Below, piece by piece: positions 35,361 through 44,691 of a DNA stretch of 51,312 nt (within the stretch, counting starts at the first letter, position 1; each line of letters begins with the position of its first letter). Made by a program: the position numbers and the translations under genes. The notes under the pieces were generated by a model that was not told where the DNA came from, made no database searches, and was given only the letters and a program-made list of their open reading frames with translations. Source of the DNA: Pseudomonadota bacterium (lineage in GTDB: Bacteria; Pseudomonadota; Gammaproteobacteria; Burkholderiales; Gallionellaceae); contig JAJXUI010000019.1 of assembly GCA_021782995.1 (NCBI GenBank), positions 1-51,312 of the forward strand, in the 5' to 3' direction.

Positions 35361-38128
35361 TTACGATTTCGTTTTCCGCTTCATCATATTCTTATCCGTA
35401 GACAGCAAACTGACTAGCTGCTGGTAGCGCTCAAACAAATATTCCACACGCTGCGCATCATTGGCGAAAGCCGCCTTGCGGTAGCAGGCATCCACCGCCG
35501 CATCTAGCTTCTGGTGCGCCTTCACCAGCACGGGCGGCATGGTCAGCGGGTCGTAGAGGTCGGCCAGCGAGCTTTGCGGGAACTGTGCGCGCGCATCCAG
35601 CACGGCTTGGGCGGCTTCCTCGATCTTTCCATGCTGAGCATCGCTGCATTTGGGCCACGGGAAGTTGTTGTAGACCGCAGGCTCATAACGAAAATCACTT
35701 TTCATACGTCCGCAGGTGTAGCGCACCCAAGCGTTATGCATGGTGCTGTTCATGATTCCGAAGTGGTAAAGGGTTGCACCAACAGCAATGCGTAATTGGT
35801 TGCAGCAATGCGTAATTGGTTGCTGGCAATGACGTTGGGATGGAGGAAACCTACCGGAATAAATCGCCGACTGCCAGATGATACTTCTGGAAGAGCTAGG
35901 TAATCGCTGCTCGGTTGCCTGTCTTGGGTAAACAGCGTGGGCTGTTCTGCAAATACCCGTACGCTTTGGGTCGGGCTCTTGCGGCGAGTCTCGGCTACAG
36001 CAGCCACTCGCTTCATGACCTGTGGCATGGCCTTCAATTCCGCAGGATTGATGCCTTTCAGCCACAGACACCAGCGGGGATTGCCATTGATAAGCTCATC
36101 GCCGCCAATATATGGACGTAGCCATTTTGCTGACGCAGGCTCCAGCGCAATTAGATCAACCCTTTCTGCTTCTGTGAGTATTAAGTTGCCACCATCGGTG
36201 GGTTGGCTACCCTTGATAAGTTTCGGCAAACCGGGCGGCGTAGTAGTGCGCGACGGCAGGATGACATTCGGCGCATCGACCAGATAAGGATTGATATTGG
36301 CAGCTTTGATGGCATGAGCTTCGCCCTTTATGTCCTCGTACTCAAATATGGTTTTTTCTGATGCCTCGCTCAGCGCGAAGCCGACAATTACACAATGCAC
36401 CGCTGCTTTGCCGCTTGCTTCATTGCTCCATTGAAAGGTGCGGTGTGCAAAATGAATAACTACGCCACGCTCCAGCATATAGCCCCAAAGCGTACCGACT
36501 TGCTCTCCTTGGCAAATGCTGTTGGTGGATACCAATGCACAAATAACAGTTTTATTCGCTTGCATGTAATCGACAGCTTTACGATGCCAACAGGTCACAT
36601 AATCCAGGCGACCAAATCGACCATCGGTGCCCCATATTCGTTCCATATCCGCCATCTGCTCAGTGCTGCGCCACTGATGACCAATAAACGGCGGATTGCC
36701 AAACACATAGCTCGCCTTCTCCGCTGGCAGCACGTCATTCCACTCCAGCGTGAGCGCGTTGCCGTTGACGATGTGCGGCGAGGTCTTGAGCGGGATGCGC
36801 GCAAAGTACATGCCGAATTCTTCGGAAATGCGCACATTCATCTGGTGATCCACCAGCCATAGTGCGACCTGTGCAATCTGCGCCGGGAACTCCTCGATTT
36901 CGATGCCATAAAACTGATCCACATCCACGTTAATTTCCGAATGGATATCGAGGAAGCGCAAGCCGGTTTCCTTATGCACGGTGCGCAGCAGTTCCAGCTC
37001 CAGCAGTCGCAGCTCGCGATAAGCGATAACCAGAAAATTTCCGCAGCCGCAGGCCGGGTCAAAAAATGTGAGTGTGCGCAGCTTTTTGTGGAACTCAAAC
37101 AGCTTATTCTTGTTGTTTTTGATGCGATTGAATTCGCCCCACAACTCGTCTAGGAATAGCGGCTTGATGAGCTTGAAGATAATTTCTTCGCTGGTATAGT
37201 GCGCGCCCAGGTTGCGACGCGCTTTGGCGTCCATGATGCTCTGGAATAGCGCGCCGAAGATCGCGGGGGAAATGGCGCTCCAGTCCAGTGCACAGCAATC
37301 CAGCAGCGCCTCGCGCATTGCAGCATCGAAGTCGGCGATGGGCAGCATTTCCTCGAAAAGCTTGCCGTTGACATAGGGAAAGGCGGCAATCTGTTCATCG
37401 AGATTTTTCGATCGATTAGCTTCAGGCGTATTGAGCGCCTGGAAAAACTTCGCCAGTTGCGAACCTAGATCTGAGCCATCCTGCGCGGTGCGCTCTTCTA
37501 TCCATGTTCTAAACGCATTGGCGGGCTGGAAGATGCCGGTATCTTCCGCAAACAGGCAGAACAGCAAGCGCACCAGCAGCAACTCAAGCGGATGCCCCTC
37601 ATAACCGGAAGCCTTGAGCGCATCGTGCAGCTTGCCCATGCGCTCGGCAGCTTTGATGTTGACCGGGTTTTGCGGGGTGATGGTTTGCGTGCGGTAGCCC
37701 GCGATAAAGGCAAAGTGCTTGATGTGCTTGTGCAGCTCGTCCAGCGTAAATTCATGCTGGGCATCGCTTTCAAGGTCGTACAGGCGGAAGCGCGCAAAGT
37801 CCGACACAAGTACATATTTCGGCAAATCGCGTTCTTTAATGCCGGGAAAATAATCCAGCGCCTGGGTATAGGCCTTATCAAGGTCTTTGCCGCGAGATTT
37901 ATGCTCGATCAGCAACATGCCTTTCCAGAACAGGTCTATATAGCCTTGCCTATCACCCAGCTTTTTGACCGGCTCTTCAAAACTGGCGACACGCTTGCGA
38001 TCTATACCGAATACATTGAAAAACTCAATCCAGAATGGTTTGGCTTCGGCATCTTCGGATGTTTCATGCTCCCAGCGCTTGGAGAATTCATGTGCGCGAT
38101 TGCGTATTTCGTTCCAGCTTAAGGGCAT
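35361..38128 (-). pseudogene. MmeI-type (type IIL) restriction-modification enzyme, frameshifted by a 20-bp tandem duplication
   Basis: A single-chain endonuclease/adenine methyltransferase, now read as 792 residues (35750-38128) and stopped early. The N-terminal nuclease domain has GYIDLFWKGMLLIEHKSRG, giving the D..ExK active site. The methyltransferase has motif I DPACGCGNFLVIA and motif IV GNPPFIG. A target-recognition region follows. After VIASNQLRIA the frame leaves the family sequence; in the next frame the family resumes as ATLYHFGIMNSTMHNAW, then RMKSDFRY and VYNNFPWP, and runs to 35361. The switch falls in a perfect direct repeat, 35783-35802 and 35803-35822. Deleting one copy gives one 915-residue frame, close to MmeI (919). 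As sequenced, the recognition domain end and tail are lost. Confidence 0.9.
35783..35822. repeat. Perfect 20-bp tandem duplication within the MmeI-like gene
   Basis: Two adjacent identical 20-bp units (35783-35802 and 35803-35822) beginning CAGCAATGCG and ending GGTTG. Since 20 is not a multiple of three, the extra copy shifts the frame. Such short tandem duplications can revert by slippage or recombination. Confidence 0.97.
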
Positions 38129-38213
38129 AGTAAATTAATAATATCTATATGATTATATTGAATTATTAAACTATGTCCTATTTCACATTTATCCGCAATC
38201 TGAAATCGCCGCT

Positions 38214-39506
38214 TTATTTCTTGTGCGCAATCGCGCGATAACCAATATCTTTTCTGTACTGCATGCCGTCAAACCTGATCTTCTCCAGCACTTCATACGC
38301 GCGGCGCTGCGCCATGCTGACATTGCCGCCCAGTGCGGTAACGCACAACACGCGGCCGCCAGAAGTGAGCACCTTGTCGCCTTCCAGCTTCGTACCGGCA
38401 TGGAACACATGCTCGTCTTCGGCGGATTTCAACCTGCCCTTCACGATATTGAGGCCAGTGACTTCATCGCCGGCGCGCGGCGTGTCAGGATAGTTGTGGG
38501 CCGCCATCACCACACCAAGGGCGGCGCGGATATCCCACTCGGCCTCGATCTTGTCCAGCGTGCCGGCAATAGCATGTTCCATGATCACGGAAAGATCCGT
38601 TTTCAGGCGCATCATGATGGGCTGGGTTTCCGGATCGCCCATGCGGCAGTTGAATTCCAGCACCTTGAAGTTGCCTTGCTTGTCTATCATCAGTCCGGCA
38701 TAAAGGAAACCGGTAAAGACGATGCCTTCCTTGGCCATGCCATTTATCACCGGCCTGATCACGTCGCGCAGTACATGGCCATGTATGGTCGGTGTAATCA
38801 CCGGCGCCGGGGAGTAGGCGCCCATGCCGCCGGTATTCGGGCCCTGGTCGGCATCCTTCAAACGTTTGTGGTCCTGGCTGGTTGCCATCGGCAATACATT
38901 CTTGCCATCCACCATCACGATGAAGCTGGCTTCCTCGCCCTCAAGGCACTCCTCGATCACCACGCGGGCGCCGGCATTGCCCAATTTATTATCAGCCAGC
39001 ATCATGTCGATCGCAGCAAAGGCTTCGTCTTTGCTCATCGCCACCACCACACCCTTGCCCGCGGCAAGACCATCGGCCTTGATCACGATGGGCGCGCCGT
39101 GTTTTTCGACATAGGCTTTCGCAGCCGCGACCTCGGTAAAGGTCTGGTAATGTGCGGTCGGTATGTTGTGCCGCACCATGAAGGCTTTGGCAAAATCCTT
39201 GGAGCTTTCCAGTTGTGCAGCAGCTTTTGTTGGGCCGAAGATTTTCAGGCCAGCGGCACGGAAGGCATCGACGATGCCGGCCGCCAGCGGCGCTTCGGGG
39301 CCGACCACGGTGAAATGGATGTCTTCCTTTTTACAGAATTCAATCAGCTCGGGAATGCCGGTGATCGGCAGGTTTTCCAGGCCATCTTCCAGCGCCGTGC
39401 CGGCATTGCCCGGCGCAACAAACACTTTTTGCACCCGCTTGCCCTGCGACAAACGCCAGGCCAAGGCGTGCTCACGGCCACCGCCGCCGACTACCAGTAT
39501 TTTCAT
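38214..39506 (-). CDS. purD: Phosphoribosylamine-glycine ligase
   Basis: A 430-residue ATP-grasp enzyme (GAR synthetase) in purine synthesis. Start MKILVVGGGGREHALAWRL, then VVGPEAPLAAGIVDAF, the ATP-grasp core IVIKADGLAAGKGVVVA, and PNTGGMGAYSPAPV, CRMGDPETQPI. The ATG at 39506 has GAGGAA upstream; a longer reading from 39536 adds ten unrelated residues. It follows purH on the same strand, with a REP-like repeat between them. Confidence 0.97.
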   Translation of the reverse strand: MKILVVGGGGREHALAWRLSQGKRVQKVFVAPGNAGTALEDGLENLPITGIPELIEFCKKEDIHFTVVGPEAPLAAGIVDAFRAAGLKIFGPTKAAAQLESSKDFAKAFMVRHNIPTAHYQTFTEVAAAKAYVEKHGAPIVIKADGLAAGKGVVVAMSKDEAFAAIDMMLADNKLGNAGARVVIEECLEGEEASFIVMVDGKNVLPMATSQDHKRLKDADQGPNTGGMGAYSPAPVITPTIHGHVLRDVIRPVINGMAKEGIVFTGFLYAGLMIDKQGNFKVLEFNCRMGDPETQPIMMRLKTDLSVIMEHAIAGTLDKIEAEWDIRAALGVVMAAHNYPDTPRAGDEVTGLNIVKGRLKSAEDEHVFHAGTKLEGDKVLTSGGRVLCVTALGGNVSMAQRRAYEVLEKIRFDGMQYRKDIGYRAIAHKK

Positions 39507-39538
39507 AGTTTCCTCAACTGCAGAGAGTGTATTCAAAC

Positions 39539-39648
39539 TCCTTCCCCCTTGCAGGGGGAAGGTTGGGATGGGGGTGTTACCGTTCAGGAGTCTGCAATCA
39601 ATCTACCCCCACCTTAACCCTCCCCCTGCAAGAGGGAGGGAAACTTTA
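39539..39648. repeat. Inverted pair of REP-like palindromic elements
   Basis: Two related units face each other: 39541-39575 (with CCCCCTTGCAGGGGGAAGG) and 39604-39641 (with CCTCCCCCTGCAAGAGGG). Each is itself a short palindrome around TTGCAGGGGG, and each is followed by a GGTT..GGTGGGGGT tail. The layout is like a REP/BIME pair in the purH-purD gap and may act as a transcript stabiliser or terminator. Confidence 0.8.
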
Positions 39649-39649
39649 T

Positions 39650-41218
39650 TTAATGGCGGAAGTGGCGCATGCCGGTAAACACCATCGCCATGCCGTGTTG
39701 ATCAGCAGCGGCAATCACCTCTTCATCGCGCATCGAGCCACCGGGCTGGATCACTGCGGCGATGCCGGATTGCGCGGCGGAGTCGATGCCATCGCGGAAC
39801 GGGAAGAAGGCGTCTGAAGCCATTACTGAACCTGCAACCTTGAGTCCGGCGTGCTCGGCCTTGATCGCGGCAATGCGTGCGGAGTTCACGCGGCTCATCT
39901 GCCCTGCACCCACGCCGATGGTAGTATTGTCCTTGGCATACACAATCGCATTGGACTTCACGAATTTTGCGACGCGCCATGCAAACAAGAGATCAGCCAT
40001 TTCTGCTTCGCTAGGCTTGCGCTTCGAGACCACTCTCAGTTCGTTATACAGCGCGAGGTCGGCATGCTGCACCAATAATCCTCCAGTAACACGCTTGAAG
40101 TCCATGCGCTTCGAAGGTTCTTTCGGCCACTGGCCGCATTCCATCAGGCGCACGTTTTTCTTCGCAGCCACCACGTCGCTGGCTGCCCTGGATACTTTCG
40201 GCGCGATGATCACTTCAACAAACTGGCGCTCGACGATGGCTTGCGCAGTCTTGGCATCCAGCTCGCCGTTGAAGGCGATGATGCCGCCAAAGGCGGACTC
40301 GGGATCTGTCTTGTAAGCACGGTCATAGGCTTCCATCAGGTTCGCCCCGACTGCCACACCACACGGGTTGGCATGTTTGACGATGACGCAGGCTGGCGCG
40401 CCGTCGAACTGCTTCACGCACTCCAGCGCGGCATCGGCATCGGCGATGTTATTGTAGGAAAGTTCTTTTCCTTGCAGCTGTTTTGCGGTGGAGATGGAAG
40501 CTTCCTTGGCATCGGTTTCCACATAGAACGCAGCACCCTGATGCGGGTTTTCGCCGTAGCGCATCGCCTGTACCTTGCCAAACTGGAAGTTGATTGCATC
40601 CGGGAACTGCTCGCGGCTGCCGTCTTCGGCAAGCGAGGTAAGATAGTTGCTGATGGTGCCGTCGTAAGCTGCAGTATGCGAGAAGGCTTTCTTTGCCAGC
40701 GCCAGGCGGGTCTTGTCGCTGACCGCACCCTTGTTGGCTTTCATCTCGGCGATGATTTTGCTGTAGTCGGCGGCATCGGTCACGATGGCCACATGCGCGT
40801 GGTTTTTCGCAGCAGAGCGCACCATCGCGGGACCGCCAATGTCGATGTTTTCGATCGCATCTTCAAAGCTGCAATTTGGCTTGGCAATGGTCGCGCTGAA
40901 CGGATACAGGTTCACACACACCAGATCGATGGTCGGGATATTGTGTTCCTTAAGCGTTGCCATATGTTCAGGCAGGTCGCGGCGGGCGAGAATGCCGCCG
41001 TGAATTTTCGGCTGCAGGGTTTTTACACGGCCATCGAGCATTTCCGGGAAACCTGTGTAGTCGGCCACTTCGGTAACCGGCACGCCGTTGTCGGCCAGCA
41101 TTTTCGCGGTGCCACCGGTGGAAAGGATCGTCACACCCTGCTGGTGCAAGGCTTTGGCAAAGTCGAGGATGCCGGTTTTGTCTGAAACGCTGATGAGAGC
41201 CTGTTTGATTGCGGCCAT
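39650..41218 (-). CDS. purH: AICAR transformylase / IMP cyclohydrolase
   Basis: A 522-residue bifunctional enzyme performing the last two steps of IMP synthesis. The N-terminal IMP cyclohydrolase domain (about 1-150) has [18 protein letters not shown] and [10 protein letters not shown] and ends with [16 protein letters not shown]. The transformylase domain carries [13 protein letters not shown], the AFGGIIAFN block and [15 protein letters not shown], followed by [14 protein letters not shown]. Full length. It follows fis with a 34-bp gap in the dusB-fis-purH-purD order. Confidence 0.97.
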   Translation of the reverse strand: MAAIKQALISVSDKTGILDFAKALHQQGVTILSTGGTAKMLADNGVPVTEVADYTGFPEMLDGRVKTLQPKIHGGILARRDLPEHMATLKEHNIPTIDLVCVNLYPFSATIAKPNCSFEDAIENIDIGGPAMVRSAAKNHAHVAIVTDAADYSKIIAEMKANKGAVSDKTRLALAKKAFSHTAAYDGTISNYLTSLAEDGSREQFPDAINFQFGKVQAMRYGENPHQGAAFYVETDAKEASISTAKQLQGKELSYNNIADADAALECVKQFDGAPACVIVKHANPCGVAVGANLMEAYDRAYKTDPESAFGGIIAFNGELDAKTAQAIVERQFVEVIIAPKVSRAASDVVAAKKNVRLMECGQWPKEPSKRMDFKRVTGGLLVQHADLALYNELRVVSKRKPSEAEMADLLFAWRVAKFVKSNAIVYAKDNTTIGVGAGQMSRVNSARIAAIKAEHAGLKVAGSVMASDAFFPFRDGIDSAAQSGIAAVIQPGGSMRDEEVIAAADQHGMAMVFTGMRHFRH

Positions 41219-41252
41219 GAGTATTCCTAGATTATATAATTAAATCAGATAG

Positions 41253-41519
41253 TTACTTTATTTCATGTTCCTGCAGCTTTTTGCGCAGGGTATTTCGGTT
41301 TATCCCCAACAGGTCCGCCGCACGCGTCTGGTTGCCTTCCGCATATTGCATGACGGTTTCCAGCAACGGTTTTTCGGCGCAGCTCATCACCATTTCATAG
41401 ATAGAACAGGAAGGCTCCTGCCCATCGAGGTCCTTGAAATATTCGTTTACCGCCTTGCGCACCTGGCGCGCAATATCGTTTTCATTGATCACTGCACACT
41501 CACCATCCGGCTTGCTCAT
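41253..41519 (-). CDS. fis: Fis family nucleoid-associated transcription factor
   Basis: An 88-residue small DNA-binding protein that bends DNA and regulates ribosomal and recombination functions. The C-terminal helix-turn-helix is NQTRAADLLGINRNTLRKKL (about 63-82), the classic Fis motif; the N-terminal part is acidic and less conserved. It overlaps the dusB stop by four bases, as in many proteobacteria, so it is read from the dusB transcript. Confidence 0.95.
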   Translation of the reverse strand: MSKPDGECAVINENDIARQVRKAVNEYFKDLDGQEPSCSIYEMVMSCAEKPLLETVMQYAEGNQTRAADLLGINRNTLRKKLQEHEIK

Positions 41520-42523
41520 GCCGCCAGTTCCTCCACGTATTTCAGCTGTTCACCCAGCTGTAATTGTTCTTCGAAAAATGCCTGTATTGCTGCCAGCTGT
41601 TCGGCGCTGGTGGGCAACTCATTCATGTGATGACGGAATTTGGCCGATCCGGCCAGGCCCTTGGTATACCAAGAGATATGCTTGCGCGCGACGCGCGTGC
41701 CGGTCACCTCGCCATAAAATTCATACAGCTCATACAGATGCTGTATCAGCACGCGCTGGATTTCGGTCACACTGGGCGGTGCCAGGTGTGCGCCTGTCTG
41801 CAGGTAGTGCTCAATTTCACGGAACAACCAGGGACGACCCTGAGCCGCACGGCCTATCATCACCGCATCGGCACCGGTTTTCTCCAGCACGAATCTGGCT
41901 TTTTCCGGAGTCGTGATATCGCCATTGGCGATCACTGGAATTGCGACGCCGGCCTTGACTGCTGCAATGGTGTCATATTCCGCATCCCCCATATACGCAC
42001 ATGCCCGGGTACGGCCATGAATGGCCAGCGCCTGGATCCCGCTGGCTTCGGCGATGCGCGCAATATTCAGCGCATTGCGGTTGTCCTTGTTCCAGCCAGT
42101 GCGGATTTTCAGGGTGACCGGCACATTCACCGACTTGACCACGGATTCGAGGATGGTCGCAACCAGCGACTCGTTCTGCATCAGGGCGGAGCCGGCCTGC
42201 ACATTGCAGATTTTCTTCGCCGGACAACCCATATTGATATCGATGATCTGCGCACCATTATCCACATTGTATTTGGCGGCCTGCGCCAACATGTCCGGGT
42301 CGGCGCCGACAATCTGCACGGAGATGGGATCGACTTCGCCTTCATGGTTGGCGCGACGCTTGGTCTTTTCCGAGCCGTAAAGCAGGGAATTGGAGGCCAC
42401 CATTTCGGACACGGCCATGCCTGCCCCCATGCTTTTGCACAGCATGCGGAACGGGCGATCGGTCACGCCAGCCATGGGCGCAACGATCAGGTTGTTTTTC
42501 AGCTTGTATTGACCGATTTGCAT
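41516..42523 (-). CDS. dusB: tRNA-dihydrouridine synthase B
   Basis: A 335-residue FMN enzyme reducing uridine to dihydrouridine in tRNA D-loops. TIM-barrel start IGQYKLKNNLIVAPMAGVTDRPFR, then GADPDMLAQAAKYN and the catalytic cysteine motif DINMGCPAKKICN, VTLKIRTGW, AIHGRTRACAYMG and VIANGDITTPEKA. The start at 42523 has GGAAA upstream; the open frame runs on to 42736 without homology. First gene of dusB-fis(-purH-purD). Confidence 0.96.
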   Translation of the reverse strand: MQIGQYKLKNNLIVAPMAGVTDRPFRMLCKSMGAGMAVSEMVASNSLLYGSEKTKRRANHEGEVDPISVQIVGADPDMLAQAAKYNVDNGAQIIDINMGCPAKKICNVQAGSALMQNESLVATILESVVKSVNVPVTLKIRTGWNKDNRNALNIARIAEASGIQALAIHGRTRACAYMGDAEYDTIAAVKAGVAIPVIANGDITTPEKARFVLEKTGADAVMIGRAAQGRPWLFREIEHYLQTGAHLAPPSVTEIQRVLIQHLYELYEFYGEVTGTRVARKHISWYTKGLAGSAKFRHHMNELPTSAEQLAAIQAFFEEQLQLGEQLKYVEELAA

Positions 42524-42667
42524 GGGGATTTCCAGAGGGGGTGCGATTATAAATGAAGCAGCCCCGACCCGCCATGGCGTAAAGCAGGCCGGCATCAGCG
42601 CTTCATGATATGATTGACGCAACTCCCTAATTCTTTTTGAGTTCCCCTTGAGCGGAATTCGCACCGT

Positions 42668-43828
42668 ATGGATTTCGATGTCGTCATCATCGGCGGCGGC
42701 CTGGTAGGCGCCAGCCTGGCCGCCGCACTCAAACACACCGACTTGCGGCTTGCGCTTGTGGAAAGCAGCGAGCCTGCCGCCTCATATGAACCGGGCTGGG
42801 ATAACCGCATTTATGCGATCAGCCCCGGCAATGCCGATTTTCTGCGCGAGTGTGGCGCATGGCAGCATCTGGACATGGCCCGCGTACAGCCGGTGACCGA
42901 CATGCGTGTGTTTGGCGACACCGGTGCCGAACTGGATTTCAACAGCTTTGAAATCGGTACACCAGCACTGACTTACATCCTGGAAAATGCCCGCTTGCAG
43001 CATGCGCTATGGCAAACGCTGCAACAACAGGACAACCTCACCCTGTTTACGCGCTCCCGCTGCAGTCAACTGGACTGGCCGGATGATCAAGTGCGCATCA
43101 CCCTTGAAGATGGGCGCTTGATCAATGCCAAACTACTGGTCGGTGCAGATGGACGGGATTCCTGGGTGCGCCAGCAAGCAGGCATCCATGCACAACCCGT
43201 TGCCTATCAGCAGGATGGCGTGGTGGCAAATTTCAGAACCGGCAAACCACATCTGGACACGGCCTATCAATGGTTCCAGCAGGATGGCATACTGGCGCTG
43301 CTGCCCTTGCCGCAGCAGATGGTATCGATGGTCTGGTCGGTCAGCCCTGAAAAGTCTGCACAATTACTGTCGATGGATGCCGAAGTGCTTGGCGCAGAAG
43401 TCAGCGCTGCTTCCCATCACCTGCTGGGCGATTTTGAACAAGTTACGCCTGCCGCTGCGTTTCCTTTGCGTCTGATGCGCCTTGAACATGTCATTGCCGA
43501 ACGCCTGGTGCTGATAGGCGATGCCGCGCACAATGTGCACCCGCTCGCCGGGCAGGGCGTGAATCTTGGCTTCCGCGATGCACGCAGCCTGGCAAAGATA
43601 CTGGCCGGGCGCGGCCCGCTGCAGGATTGCGGCGACATGAGGCTGCTGCGCAGGCATGAGCGCGCGCGCCGGGAAGACATGCTTTCCATGCAGATCGCTA
43701 CCGACACCCTGAAAAAGCTGTTCAATAACCACCATCCGCTATTGCGCAGGGTGCGTAACAGCGGCCTGAGCCTGACCAACCGCATCGCCCCGCTCAGGAA
43801 AATGCTGGCCACGCATGCACTGAATTAA
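42668..43828 (+). CDS. UbiH/UbiF/VisC-family FAD hydroxylase (ubiquinone synthesis)
   Basis: A 386-residue FAD-dependent monooxygenase of the UbiH/COQ6 group. FAD-binding GGGLVGASLAAAL at residues 9-21, the middle LLVGADGRDSWVRQQAGI and the C-terminal GDAAHNVHPLAGQGVNLGFRD are diagnostic. It hydroxylates the ring of a ubiquinone precursor; which carbon cannot be told from sequence alone. It is divergent from dusB and followed by dsbC with a 41-bp gap. ubiC and ubiA are elsewhere in this window. Confidence 0.9.
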   Translation: MDFDVVIIGGGLVGASLAAALKHTDLRLALVESSEPAASYEPGWDNRIYAISPGNADFLRECGAWQHLDMARVQPVTDMRVFGDTGAELDFNSFEIGTPALTYILENARLQHALWQTLQQQDNLTLFTRSRCSQLDWPDDQVRITLEDGRLINAKLLVGADGRDSWVRQQAGIHAQPVAYQQDGVVANFRTGKPHLDTAYQWFQQDGILALLPLPQQMVSMVWSVSPEKSAQLLSMDAEVLGAEVSAASHHLLGDFEQVTPAAAFPLRLMRLEHVIAERLVLIGDAAHNVHPLAGQGVNLGFRDARSLAKILAGRGPLQDCGDMRLLRRHERARREDMLSMQIATDTLKKLFNNHHPLLRRVRNSGLSLTNRIAPLRKMLATHALN

Positions 43829-43869
43829 CCGCAAACTGTCCCATACAATCTGAATCAAAGGAAATCACG

Positions 43870-44571
43870 ATGTACAAACTCATAGTCGTCCTGCTGGCCT
43901 CTCTGGCATTTACCAGCGCCAGCGCAAATGACACCGAACTCAAGTCCACCTTGATGAAAAAGGTGCCGCAACTCGGCCAGATCAGGCAGATCGTCAAATC
44001 ACCCGTGCCCGGGCTGTATGAAGTGATTACTCAGGATCATCTGTTCTATTCCGATGAAAAGGGCAATTTCCTGATTGATGGCGCCGTATATGACCTGAAC
44101 AGCATGCGCAACATTACGGAGGAGCGCTCACGCAAGCTGTTCGCCATCGATTTCAGCAAGCTGCCGCTGGAGAACGCCATCAAGGAGGTGATCGGCAAAG
44201 GCGAGCGCAAACTGGCCGTATTTACCGACCCCAATTGCGGCTTCTGCAAAAAGCTGGAAGGGGAGCTGCTGCATATGGATAACGTGACGGTATACCACTT
44301 CCTGTTCCCCCTGTTCCCCGGCTCGGACGAAAAGGTACGCAATGTCTGGTGCAGCAAGGACAGACTGCAAGCCTGGAACGACATGATGCATGGCGGCAAG
44401 ATTCCCGCTGCAGCCAGCTGCAATACACCGATTGAGAAAAATCTGGCCCTGGGACGCGCCCTCAAAATCAATGGCACGCCGGCACTGATTTTCAGTGACG
44501 GCACCATTGTTCCGGGCTATCTGCCTGCAGCAGAACTGGAAAAGGCGCTGAACGCAGCGAATCACCCATAA
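43870..44571 (+). CDS. dsbC: Periplasmic thiol:disulfide interchange protein DsbC
   Basis: A 233-residue disulfide isomerase. The signal peptide ends ASA|ND (about residue 19). The N-terminal dimerisation domain (about 22-85) has PVPGLYEVI and FLIDGAVYDL. The thioredoxin-like domain has the active site CGFC (123-126) and the cis-Pro segment GTPALIF. A second cysteine pair (WCSKDR and ASCNTP) matches the structural disulfide of DsbC. GGAAATC precedes the ATG. Confidence 0.95.
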   Translation: MYKLIVVLLASLAFTSASANDTELKSTLMKKVPQLGQIRQIVKSPVPGLYEVITQDHLFYSDEKGNFLIDGAVYDLNSMRNITEERSRKLFAIDFSKLPLENAIKEVIGKGERKLAVFTDPNCGFCKKLEGELLHMDNVTVYHFLFPLFPGSDEKVRNVWCSKDRLQAWNDMMHGGKIPAAASCNTPIEKNLALGRALKINGTPALIFSDGTIVPGYLPAAELEKALNAANHP

Positions 44572-44591
44572 CCCCTGAGTTCAAGGCCGAT

Positions 44592-44644
44592 ACACTTGTT
44601 ATTTGACAACAAGTGTGAAATGATTCATGCACTTATTTAGTGCA
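44592..44644 (+). promoter_or_regulatory. Two inverted repeats upstream of the HD/PDE-like gene
   Basis: A perfect 9-bp repeat ACACTTGTT/AACAAGTGT (44592-44600 and 44608-44616) and a perfect 6-bp repeat TGCACT/AGTGCA (44628-44633 and 44639-44644) lie between dsbC and the next gene. Neither has a T run, so they may be operator sites rather than a dsbC terminator. Confidence 0.4.
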
Positions 44645-44691
44645 CCCTAGGTTCATCTGGGGGCAGGTTTTGTGATTATCGTGAATACGAC

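Noticed and set aside
35361-36071. Separate 236-aa protein downstream of the MmeI-like frame
   Set aside because: Its first half is an out-of-frame reading of the MmeI-like gene, and its second half is that gene's true C-terminus after the frameshift.
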